Source of the DNA: Spirochaetota bacterium
Lineage (GTDB): Bacteria; Spirochaetota; UBA4802; UB4802
Assembly (NCBI GenBank): GCA_018399855.1
Contig: JAGYNX010000104.1
Location: 1 to 6,787 of the forward strand
Direction of reading: 5' to 3'
Length of the DNA: 6,787 nucleotides
In this document: piece by piece, positions 1 through 5,879 of the stretch
How positions within the stretch are numbered: position 1 is the first letter of the stretch
Layout: each line of letters opens with the position of its first letter
Translations under genes and position numbers: made by a program
Notes under the pieces: generated by a model
Told to the model about the DNA's origin: nothing
The model's database searches: none
Seen by the model: the letters and a program-made list of their open reading frames with translations, nothing else

Positions 1-1496
1 CTGTTGTAGTCAACGGTATACCGTCCAAGAGATGAAACCTGGGTTTTTCTCAGCAGGTTGTTGTTATCATAGAAGTTGATCTTAAAATTCTGGTTCAGAA
101 GCTGCTGATCCCCAATGTAGTAGATGCCGCGAATCTCGTAGATGTCCAGGTTGGGTACACCGTCACCATTTTTATCATCAGCGGGATCAGACCAGTTGCC
201 GTCAAAATCACTGTCTTCGTGGAGGCTGGAACCGAACTTGAGAAAAACCAGCGTTTTACCTGGAAAATCCGGATGGCCGACGTGGGCTGACGGGTCGGTA
301 GAGTTGGCGCTCCCTTCCAGTTTATACACGGCAAAAATCCGGGACTTTGCTGGCACCGATCGCCTCATGGTGATGAGTCCCGTAGTGTAGTTTATGGTAT
401 AATCACTTCCGGCCTGTAATTTCGTGTATGTTCCCATGTCGTTACTGTTTATTGTCAATCGTAGTTCATTTATGTTGTTGTACGGATCAGCATCATCCAT
501 GTAAAGGTCGAATCCTTCACTATCAATGTTGACACTGTAGGGCTCATATGTGGAGATGTTGACAGGTGCTGATGTAAAAGTAATGAGAGATGTATACATA
601 CTTCCTTGAATTGCAGGAGGAGATGACAGGCCGTCATATCGCTTAAATGCTTCAAGCTGGTAGTAGGTGTCGGTGACGTACTGGTATTCCCTGAGATTAA
701 CAGTACTTGCCGAAGAATAACCCCTGAATTTTTCAACCATGGTTTCACCACGGCTGACGCTGCCGAAGGCCTTCAGCTGAAAATCATCTTTACGCAGGGT
801 CATGTCGATGCCCAGACCCTTTGAAGAGGTGTCATCGTACACGGCGTATTTTGACTTGTTCATCTTTATGTCGATCTCGCCGGCGTTGATCTCCCTGATT
901 ACCTCGTCATCTTCCACGGCACGGTATTGCATGAGATAATGGTTATCCCTTGTGCGGCTGTCGTGATCGATGTAGAGGGTGAGGCGCTTACCCACGTGGC
1001 CCTCAACGTGCAGCTGCATCTCGTTGACCGGGTTGAAGCCGGGCTGTACAACCTGTGAAACGGGCTTGTCCTCGTCGAAGCGTTTGTATTTATCATCGGT
1101 AAACATGGTTTTCCCGTAGGTAAAATCCATGTCCATGGAGCCATAAGAGATTATGTTCACATCCTGCTGTTTCTCAACTTCCAGGAGCTTGTTCACGTCA
1201 TCGGAAAAATTGTATCGGGGTTTTACAATATACCGGTTCCAGTCACCTTTCCGGTACTCAAGCATTGTGCCGGCATTTTGCCAGCGAAAATCCTGCAGGG
1301 GATCACCATTATACCCTGGACCGGCGTGTTGCCCTTCCTGGCGGGGTGGTGCTGTTGCGTGGGCATCGATAAATTCCCGAAGAAGTGTGGTAAAGGGTTT
1401 ACGTGAAGCGGTATCCTGGGAAAGAAGGAGTGCCCCGAATGAGAGTGTCCCCGTGCATATTATTGTTATACCTATTCGGGACAGTAAATTTGACAT
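1..1496 (-). CDS. SprA-like large exported protein, N-terminal 498 residues (partial, C-terminus outside window)
   Basis: The frame is open from the ATG at 1496 to the window edge; an in-frame TAA at 1503-1505 makes this ATG the first possible start. No strong Shine-Dalgarno is visible (only AGGT abutting the ATG). Residues 1-26 look like a Sec signal peptide (basic LLSR, then a hydrophobic IGITIICTGTLSFGALLL core). The mature part is rich in beta-strand-like, Tyr/Asp-rich segments. By recall it follows SprA/Sov, the giant outer-membrane barrel of the type IX secretion translocon: VEGHVGKRLTLYIDHDS (164-180), YRAVEDDEVIREINAGEIDI (191-210), GLGIDMTLRKDDFQLKAFGSVSRGE (227-251, cited by ends), a strand pair near 364-391 ending FAVYKLEG, and LVFLKF (416-421). 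Residues 428-451 carry a DxDxDG / DxNGDGVPN calcium-loop-like insert. It lies downstream of the M23 gene with an 80-base gap and may be cotranscribed. The family call is from motif memory; another large beta-rich surface protein remains possible, and function in secretion cannot be inferred from this part alone. Confidence 0.62.
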   Translation of the reverse strand, partial: MSNLLSRIGITIICTGTLSFGALLLSQDTASRKPFTTLLREFIDAHATAPPRQEGQHAGPGYNGDPLQDFRWQNAGTMLEYRKGDWNRYIVKPRYNFSDDVNKLLEVEKQQDVNIISYGSMDMDFTYGKTMFTDDKYKRFDEDKPVSQVVQPGFNPVNEMQLHVEGHVGKRLTLYIDHDSRTRDNHYLMQYRAVEDDEVIREINAGEIDIKMNKSKYAVYDDTSSKGLGIDMTLRKDDFQLKAFGSVSRGETMVEKFRGYSSASTVNLREYQYVTDTYYQLEAFKRYDGLSSPPAIQGSMYTSLITFTSAPVNISTYEPYSVNIDSEGFDLYMDDADPYNNINELRLTINSNDMGTYTKLQAGSDYTINYTTGLITMRRSVPAKSRIFAVYKLEGSANSTDPSAHVGHPDFPGKTLVFLKFGSSLHEDSDFDGNWSDPADDKNGDGVPNLDIYEIRGIYYIGDQQLLNQNFKINFYDNNNLLRKTQVSSLGRYTVDYN

Positions 1497-1576
1497 ACCT
1501 GTTTATTGCCGTGTAGGTCCATTTTTTTATATATGAAGTGGTGCTGAATGGAAAATTTACGCAATGACGCGTTACA

Positions 1577-2524
1577 TTACCACATGCGGCTCATGTACGG
1601 GTACGGATTGATGGCCACGTTGCCCAGCCGGATCTCGTAATGGCAGTGATTACCGGTTGCCGAACCGGTTTGTCCCACGTACCCGATTACCTGTCCCTTG
1701 CGAACGTAGTCTCCCTGGCGAGCCGTGATACGTGAACAATGGCCGTATATAGATTCGAAACCGTACTTGTGTTTAACCCGCACCATGTACCCATAGCCTC
1801 CTCCCCAGCCGGATGTCATAACCTTTCCCGGAGCGGTGGCCCGAATCTCGGTGCCGTGGGGGGCGGCGATATCTATTCCAGTGTGAAAATCACGACCAAA
1901 ACCGAAGGGAGACCGCCGCCAGCCGAAAAGGGAGGTAATGTGTCCACGGTTTGGTACGATGGAAGGGGTATCATTTATAACTTTATTTCGCACATCTATG
2001 AAGTTTTTAACTGTTTTAATTGTATTGGTTGTGCAGATCAAATCTTTCTGCATTTTCCGAAGGGTAAATACCTCGGAGGGAAGGATATTTGCAAGCTTCT
2101 TGAGGTCTTCATCTGAAAGTTCTTCTCTTGCTACCTGCATCCATATGTCATCATATTCATCATTACCCGTTGCCAGCTCATACAATTCTTCAATTTCCGG
2201 TTTCATGTCGTCGATTTCAGAGTTGATCTGATCGGTGAGTTTTTCGAAACGTATAAGCTGTGACCGTATGTCCTTGTAATTAGTGAGTAGACGTTCTTCT
2301 TCACGCTTGATGGATGTGTTTTTAATAACCGCATAGGTGGAGGTGGCAATTACCACCATGAAAAGTAATACGAAAAAAGAAACGGTAAACTTGGATATCT
2401 GGAAGTTGAATATTTTTCGCTCGTTATGTGGTATGAACATAACGGTCATCTTCTCATGCCCCTTTTCAATGAAACGGTCCCACCACTTTCCGGTACGTTT
2501 TTTTAGGAGTCCCCATTTTTCCAT
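1577..2524 (-). CDS. Membrane-anchored M23 (LytM-type) zinc metallopeptidase
   Basis: A 315-residue protein predicted to cut peptidoglycan cross-links (or to act in envelope remodelling) from the periplasmic side of the inner membrane. A basic cytoplasmic N-terminus (1-44) is followed by one membrane segment (about 46-67) and a charged coiled-coil-like stretch (about 73-114). The C-terminal M23 domain is at about 194-311. All expected zinc and catalytic residues are present: HxxxD at H214 and D218, YGH with H262, and HxH at H293 and H295, so it is probably active rather than a degenerate EnvC/NlpD-type activator. I chose the ATG at 2524 because AAAGGGA sits 5 bases upstream; an in-frame ATG at 2572 would add 16 basic residues with a weaker site. 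The N-terminal motif around residues 22-33 recalls spirochaetal M23 proteins. The gene is transcribed toward the SprA-like gene and divergently from the YkgJ-type gene. Confidence 0.94.
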   Translation of the reverse strand: MEKWGLLKKRTGKWWDRFIEKGHEKMTVMFIPHNERKIFNFQISKFTVSFFVLLFMVVIATSTYAVIKNTSIKREEERLLTNYKDIRSQLIRFEKLTDQINSEIDDMKPEIEELYELATGNDEYDDIWMQVAREELSDEDLKKLANILPSEVFTLRKMQKDLICTTNTIKTVKNFIDVRNKVINDTPSIVPNRGHITSLFGWRRSPFGFGRDFHTGIDIAAPHGTEIRATAPGKVMTSGWGGGYGYMVRVKHKYGFESIYGHCSRITARQGDYVRKGQVIGYVGQTGSATGNHCHYEIRLGNVAINPYPYMSRMW

Positions 2525-2529
2525 GGTTT

Positions 2530-2536
2530 TCCCTTT
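2530..2536 (-). promoter_or_regulatory. Ribosome binding site deciding the M23 gene start
   Basis: On the minus strand AAAGGGA is placed 5 bases before the ATG at 2524. The alternative upstream ATG at 2572 is preceded only by GAAAG, so this site favours the shorter 315-residue protein. Confidence 0.7.
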
Positions 2537-2604
2537 TATCCTGCTGTTGAAAAGTTTCAGAGTGATTCGCATGATCTTTCGTATATCCCGGTTTTAATAG
2601 TAAT

Positions 2605-2613
2605 ATTATCACA
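2605..2613 (-). promoter_or_regulatory. Candidate extended -10 promoter for the M23 gene
   Basis: The minus strand reads TGTGATAAT, an extended -10 (TGn plus GATAAT) with one mismatch from TATAAT. It lies about 80 bases before the chosen start of the M23 gene. No convincing -35 box is present at normal spacing, which would be tolerated by an extended -10. The region is very AT-rich, so chance occurrence is possible. Confidence 0.3.
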
Positions 2614-2651
2614 TTTTATTGGTGTATATACCACATGTTATGATAAAGTAG

Positions 2652-2681
2652 TTTACATGTAGTACACATTCTACCTATTAT
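2652..2681 (+). promoter_or_regulatory. Candidate sigma70-type promoter for the YkgJ-type gene
   Basis: TTTACA (2652-2657) and TATTAT (2676-2681) are separated by 18 bases, each one mismatch from the consensus hexamers. The -10 ends 52 bases before the ATG at 2734, leaving a normal 5' leader. It is the best promoter-like pair in the divergent intergenic region. Confidence 0.45.
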
Positions 2682-2733
2682 ATCGAAATTACCCATTATT
2701 TATGCAACACTTTTTTCATAACATGAGAATAAC

Positions 2734-3348
2734 ATGGAAGATCTTTTTTCCGTTCTGACAGGGCGGGTTGAGCAGGCGTTTAACGAGCACACATCAGCGG
2801 GCGCCATATTACACCGGGCTGTGTATGAACCCCTGGACGGGCTTTTGATGTCAACCGGCCAGGAAATAAGATGCAGCAAGGGCTGTGACGCATGCTGTCA
2901 TCGGATGGTTATCTGTACCCGCGTGGAAGCCCTGGCTGTCATGGAGTATCTGCAGGGTATTAATAAATGGGATGATCAGTTGCGCGAAGCTGTGCATCTT
3001 CACGCTTCTACCCTTCAGGATTACCTTGAACCCGGTGAAAACAAACCCGATACCTGGATTGAACGCTGGGTAGCTTGCCCTTTTCTTAAAGAAGGCGAAT
3101 GCCTTGTATATCCCATGCGCCCGGTATCATGCAGGTCTTACCATTCACTTGATGAACCGGAACTTTGCAAAGTACCCATTCGTAAGGTTGCACAGGTGAA
3201 AGAGATCAACCAGGCGGAAGAGCTGTTCAGCATGATGGCCACGATGGTAGGTGAGCGGATTGACCCGGTATTCGCGGCGAAAGGTCTTTTCACCCTGATA
3301 CTTGATGAGCTTTCAGCTGATATAACCGCTACAGGAGAAGTTGTATAG
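2734..3348 (+). CDS. YkgJ / CxxCxxCC-family putative zinc- or iron-binding cysteine-cluster protein
   Basis: A 204-residue soluble protein with the cysteine pattern of the YkgJ family, thought to bind zinc or an iron-sulfur cluster; the cellular role of the family is not established. The first cluster is CSKGCDACC (C47, C51, C54, C55, with C61 close by). The second is CPFLKEGECLVYPMRPVSCR (C115, C123, C133), and C145 follows. The VYPMRPVSCRSY signature is characteristic. No signal peptide or membrane segment is seen, so it is likely cytoplasmic. The start ATG at 2734 has only a weak GAG-containing site upstream; the ATG at 2723 is out of frame. The gene stands alone on the plus strand and its last 20 bases overlap the 3' end of the convergent radA gene. 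The context does not suggest a specific partner. Confidence 0.88.
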   Translation: MEDLFSVLTGRVEQAFNEHTSAGAILHRAVYEPLDGLLMSTGQEIRCSKGCDACCHRMVICTRVEALAVMEYLQGINKWDDQLREAVHLHASTLQDYLEPGENKPDTWIERWVACPFLKEGECLVYPMRPVSCRSYHSLDEPELCKVPIRKVAQVKEINQAEELFSMMATMVGERIDPVFAAKGLFTLILDELSADITATGEVV

Positions 3349-4672
3349 CTTCAGCGATACCCCTTACGGCCACAATCTCGCCGGTAAATTCTGTTTTTTC
3401 TGCTTCAGCCGCGTCGGCTGATGAAAGAAGCAGACGGGTAAAACCCGACCTGAAAAATTCCTGTATACGCCTTGATGATTGTGTTACCGGACGAACTTCA
3501 CCGGAAAGAGATATTTCACCCAGGAATCCTGTACGATGATCAACAGGGATGTTCTTCAGACTTGAGGCCACGGCACAGGCAACGGCAAGGTCTGACGCGG
3601 TATCTTGTACCTGAAATCCCCCTGCCACGTTTACAAATACATCAAAAGAAGAAAGTCCAAGCCCGGCATGTTTTTCAAGTACTGCCAGTAGAAGCACAAG
3701 CCTGTTCAGATCAAAACCATCTGCCATGCGCCTGGGGTTTGTAAAGCCTGTAGCGGTTACCAGTGACTGCACCTCGAAAAGCACGGTACGGCTGCCCTCT
3801 ACCGCTGCGGATATGGTATTCCCGGGGGCAGCTGATGATGATGGATTCATGAAAAGACGGCTCTTGTCGCTTATCTCTAGTAATCCCTGGCGTGTCATTT
3901 CAAAAAGGGCGATCTCGTTTACCGAACCATACCTGTTCTTGAATGCCCGCAGCATTCGATATTCGCGGGTAAAGTCACCCTCAAAGTAAAGAACGGTATC
4001 CACCAGGTGCTCAAGAAGCTTTGGGCCGGCGATACTGCCTTCCTTGGTGATATGGCCCACAAGAAGAAATGGAGTGGCGCTTTGGCGGGCTACCTCTGCC
4101 AGCCGGGAGGTTGCATTCCGGATCTGGCTTACTGAACCTGCAGGTGAAGCAAGCTCCCTTGACATGAGGGTCTGCACAGAGTCAATGATGACAAAACCGG
4201 GCTTTTCAGAATCAATAAGATGTAATATATCCTCAAGGATGGTTGCCGATGTGGCGGTTATTCTTTCGCAGTCGATGCCGATACGGTCTGCCCGCTGCCG
4301 TATCTGCTGTGGTGATTCCTCACCAGAACAGTACAGGGTTGAAAATGATTGTGCCAGCTGCAGGGCAAGGGTGGACTTTCCTATTCCAGGCTCACCACCG
4401 ATAAGCAGCACCGAACCCGGCACGATGCCGCCGCCGCATAACAGGTTAAACTCCTCAATACGGGTTTGCACCCGCTGATGCTCATCAGGCTGTATCTGGG
4501 AGAGAAGACGTGAAGAAGGTGATGCCCCGGGGGTGGCCATGGAGGTGGTTTTTACAATGATATCTTCTTCGATGGTATTCCATTCACCGCATGCAGCGCA
4601 ACGGCCCATCCATCCTGAATGTTCCGCACCACATGATGTACATATGAAGACGCTTTTTGCTTTTTTTGCCAT
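3329..4672 (-). CDS. radA: DNA repair protein RadA (Sms)
   Basis: A full-length 447-residue RadA, the RecA-related hexameric helicase that promotes branch migration of recombination intermediates alongside RecA. In order: an N-terminal zinc finger (C11, C14, C25, C28); the RecA-like ATPase with Walker A GEPGIGKST (93-101) and Walker B VIIDSVQ (161-167); the RadA signature KNRYGS (245-250); and a C-terminal Lon-protease-like domain (about 285-447, including ISLSGEVRPV at 387-396), which in RadA is structural and not proteolytic. It begins 9 bases after the mlaD-like stop codon, with an AGAGA-type binding site in the gap, so it is almost certainly cotranscribed with that gene. Its 3' end overlaps the convergent YkgJ-type gene by 20 bases. 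All key residues are intact. Confidence 0.98.
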   Translation of the reverse strand: MAKKAKSVFICTSCGAEHSGWMGRCAACGEWNTIEEDIIVKTTSMATPGASPSSRLLSQIQPDEHQRVQTRIEEFNLLCGGGIVPGSVLLIGGEPGIGKSTLALQLAQSFSTLYCSGEESPQQIRQRADRIGIDCERITATSATILEDILHLIDSEKPGFVIIDSVQTLMSRELASPAGSVSQIRNATSRLAEVARQSATPFLLVGHITKEGSIAGPKLLEHLVDTVLYFEGDFTREYRMLRAFKNRYGSVNEIALFEMTRQGLLEISDKSRLFMNPSSSAAPGNTISAAVEGSRTVLFEVQSLVTATGFTNPRRMADGFDLNRLVLLLAVLEKHAGLGLSSFDVFVNVAGGFQVQDTASDLAVACAVASSLKNIPVDHRTGFLGEISLSGEVRPVTQSSRRIQEFFRSGFTRLLLSSADAAEAEKTEFTGEIVAVRGIAEAIQLLL

Positions 4673-4681
4673 GAATCTCTG

Positions 4682-5557
4682 CTATTTCTTTGGTCTGAAC
4701 AGTAAAAGGGATGGGTCTTTTTCCAACCTGTTGAAAAGGTCTTTGGCGGAAACTGACGCGTCCCGCAGGTTGTTGTATATTTCCTCATCGTAGATCAGTT
4801 TTCCCATGGTGCCCCGTCCCTTCTCAAGTCGGAAAATAATGGTATTCAGGTTGCTGGTAATCTCAGAGAGATTTTTCAGTGTGATGGCGATGTCTTCCTT
4901 GTTCCGTTCGGAAAGCTGTGCCATGTTCTTTGTAAGAAGGTTCAGCTGATGCATCAGCATCTGGGACTCTACTGAAAGGGTTGCTAAAGTTGACCTTGTC
5001 AGGGTGACGGACTTTCGTATATCGTACTTATTTTCGTCCACAACCTTGTTGAGATTTTCTACGAAGCGATTGGAATTCTTGAAAATATCGGCAAGGATCT
5101 CACCGCCGCTCTTGTCCTGCATGAAGCTTTGAAAGGTCTGCATCATCTGGTCGAAACTGGCAGGGTCGATGCCGTACTTGATGTCTCCATCTTTGAGAAA
5201 TTCTTTCTCGTCTTTTATTGCCGGCACGATAACGTTCACGTATTTTTCACCGATCATTCCGGAGGTGAAAATGGAGAAGGTGGTAGACTTGACAAGCTTG
5301 TACCGGTTGTCAATCCACACCACGACCTCGGTTCGCGAGCCGGACTGGCGTATCTCGGAAACCTGCCCGATCTTGATACCCCCGGCGATCTTCACCGGTG
5401 CACCGGCGCTCAGGTCGTTGAGAAAGCTGAAGTACACCCGAACATGGTATCCCGATTGGGATATATTGATCTTTGCCAGAACCCCCACCAGAACGATAAA
5501 AAGGGTAAAACTGGCGGTAACCATGAGACCCACCCGGGCCTCGTTACTGATACGCAT
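4682..5557 (-). CDS. MCE-domain (MlaD-like) phospholipid transport protein
   Basis: A 291-residue periplasmic lipid-binding component of an Mla-type ABC importer or transporter, which moves phospholipids between outer and inner membranes. It has a single N-terminal membrane anchor (about 12-30, VTASFTLFIVLVGVLAKI) and an MCE domain (about 35-115) with the typical LSAGAPVKIAGGIKIGQVSEI (49-69) and GMIGEKYVNVI (100-110) segments. A long helical tail (about 130-245) follows, ending in GRGTMGKLIYDEEIYNNL (247-264), a segment common in these proteins. I chose the ATG at 5557 because GGAGA lies 5 bases upstream; a GTG at 5584 would add nine residues without a clear site. It is the first gene of a probable two-gene unit with radA. 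Genes for MlaE (permease) and MlaF (ATPase), which often precede mlaD, are absent here: upstream lies the palindromic element and a divergent gene. Confidence 0.92.
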   Translation of the reverse strand: MRISNEARVGLMVTASFTLFIVLVGVLAKINISQSGYHVRVYFSFLNDLSAGAPVKIAGGIKIGQVSEIRQSGSRTEVVVWIDNRYKLVKSTTFSIFTSGMIGEKYVNVIVPAIKDEKEFLKDGDIKYGIDPASFDQMMQTFQSFMQDKSGGEILADIFKNSNRFVENLNKVVDENKYDIRKSVTLTRSTLATLSVESQMLMHQLNLLTKNMAQLSERNKEDIAITLKNLSEITSNLNTIIFRLEKGRGTMGKLIYDEEIYNNLRDASVSAKDLFNRLEKDPSLLLFRPKK

Positions 5558-5562
5558 ACGTG

Positions 5563-5567
5563 TCTCC
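5563..5567 (-). promoter_or_regulatory. Ribosome binding site deciding the mlaD-like start
   Basis: On the minus strand GGAGA lies 5 bases before the ATG at 5557. This supports the 291-residue protein over the longer form starting at the GTG at 5584, since the binding site would lie inside that longer form. Confidence 0.75.
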
Positions 5568-5596
5568 AGTCTTGTAGTGTACACACATTGATTACG

Positions 5597-5624
5597 ATTA
5601 TGCAGATTCCAATGTTGAATGCAA
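5597..5624 (-). promoter_or_regulatory. Weak candidate promoter for the mlaD-like/radA unit
   Basis: The minus strand has TTGCAT (5619-5624), a 16-base spacer and CATAAT (5597-5602). The -10 is one mismatch from consensus and the -35 matches only its TTG. It sits 40 bases before the mlaD-like start codon. This is the best pair found there, but the evidence is weak. Confidence 0.28.
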
Positions 5625-5670
5625 CCATTAAAATAGATTTTTTAATCTTTGGTTTGAATTTAAGTAGAAC

Positions 5671-5694
5671 CACAGAGTCACAGAGGTACAGAGG
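5671..5694 (+). repeat. Three tandem 8-bp units in the left arm
   Basis: CACAGAGT (5671-5678), CACAGAGG (5679-5686) and TACAGAGG (5687-5694) follow each other without gaps, sharing ACAGAG in register. The right arm mirrors this on the other strand as CTCTGTAC, CTCTGAGA and CTCTGTGG at 5784-5807. Confidence 0.8.
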
Positions 5695-5749
5695 AAGAAT
5701 TATATTTTTTTTACCTCTTTATAAATAATTATTTCATTCCTTTGCGAAC

Positions 5750-5767
5750 TTACCGCCTTTGCGGTAA
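5750..5767. repeat. Inner perfect hairpin of the palindromic element
   Basis: TTACCGC (5750-5756) and GCGGTAA (5761-5767) form a perfect 7-bp stem around a CTTT loop. CTTTGCG occurs both at 5740-5746 and, spanning loop and stem, at 5757-5763. There is no following T-run that would make it a classical terminator. Confidence 0.7.
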
Positions 5768-5818
5768 TCCTTTTACATATTTTCTCTGTACCTCTGAGAC
5801 TCTGTGGTCCTATTTATT

Positions 5819-5846
5819 TTGCAATTATGTTAATATTTAGTATATT
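5819..5846 (+). promoter_or_regulatory. Candidate promoter for the copper-type ATPase gene
   Basis: TTGCAA (5819-5824), a 16-base spacer and TATATT (5841-5846) form a plausible sigma70-type pair; TATTAT at 5843-5848 with an 18-base spacer is an alternative. The pair begins 10 bases beyond the palindromic element and ends 33 bases before the ATG at 5880. The surrounding sequence is highly AT-rich, which lowers the weight of the match. Confidence 0.4.
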
Positions 5847-5866
5847 ATGTAATACTTATATATTAA
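5830..5866. promoter_or_regulatory. Imperfect dyad over the ATPase promoter -10 region (possible operator)
   Basis: TTAATAT (5830-5836) pairs with ATATTAA (5860-5866), and nested inside, AGTAT (5839-5843) pairs with ATACT (5852-5856) around an 8-base centre. That makes 12 base pairs in two blocks with a small bulge. It overlaps the candidate -10 and ends right at the ribosome binding site. It could be a repressor operator or a leader hairpin, but AT-rich sequence gives such dyads easily. Confidence 0.35.
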
Positions 5867-5870
5867 GAGG
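5865..5870 (+). promoter_or_regulatory. Ribosome binding site for the copper-type ATPase gene
   Basis: AAGAGG lies 9 bases before the ATG at 5880 but only 3 bases before the in-frame ATG at 5874. Normal spacing favours the start at 5880; the alternative adds only Met-Val. Confidence 0.65.
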
Positions 5871-5879
5871 TAAATGGTA

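Larger units (their letters stand above)
5669..5808. repeat. 140-bp palindromic repeat element (MITE- or REP-like) with 28-bp inverted arms
   Basis: The left arm at 5669-5696 and the reverse complement of 5781-5808 match at 26 of 28 positions, both beginning ACCACAGAGTC. The two differences are A5680/A5797 and G5694/T5783; the second would still pair as G-U in RNA, giving 27 pairs. The 84-base interior is AT-rich and carries a perfect inner hairpin and CTTTGCG repeats. No transposase, no coding frame and no clear target-site duplication are visible. The CACAGAG arm plus CTTTGCG core recalls a family of short intergenic palindromes I have seen in several environmental bacterial genomes; that recollection is unverified. 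It lies between divergent genes, so it does not act as a shared terminator. It could be a non-autonomous mobile element or form a large cruciform or RNA hairpin. Confidence 0.75.
5558..5879. other. 322-base gene-free divergent intergenic region
   Basis: No credible gene lies between the mlaD-like gene and the P-type ATPase gene. The region contains the mlaD-side leader and candidate promoter (5597-5624), the 140-bp palindromic element (5669-5808) and the ATPase promoter region with a dyad (5819-5870). Reading frames crossing it are extensions of antisense frames of mlaD and have no coding character. Confidence 0.8.

Noticed and set aside
1153..1536. Plus-strand open frame of 127 codons
   Set aside because: It is antisense to the SprA-like gene, including its signal peptide, and has low-complexity non-protein-like composition.
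1551..1580. Possible terminator after the M23 gene (ACGC / GCGT stem)
   Set aside because: The stem is only 4 bp with a 6-base loop, and no proper T-run follows, so it does not support termination before the SprA-like gene.
2525..2572. Longer M23 protein starting at the ATG at 2572
   Set aside because: The internal ATG at 2524 has the better binding site, and the extra 16 residues add no recognisable signal; the longer form cannot be fully excluded.
4044..4478. Plus-strand open frame of 144 codons within radA
   Set aside because: It is fully antisense to conserved RadA ATPase sequence.
5635..5648. Small hairpin AGATT-TTTT-AATCT upstream of the mlaD-like gene
   Set aside because: It is a weak 5-bp AT-rich stem expected by chance, with no gene ending nearby to terminate.
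5129..5728. Plus-strand open frames of 140-199 codons opposite the mlaD-like gene
   Set aside because: They are antisense to a clear MCE gene, have no family resemblance or binding site, and run into the palindromic element.
5669..5808. Reading the inverted repeats as a CRISPR array or a bidirectional terminator
   Set aside because: There are only two arms in inverted orientation with no regular spacers, and the flanking genes diverge from the element, so there is no transcript to terminate.
5660..5820. Target-site duplication flanking the palindromic element
   Set aside because: The flanks (ending AAGTAGA on the left and starting CCTATTT on the right) share no convincing direct repeat.
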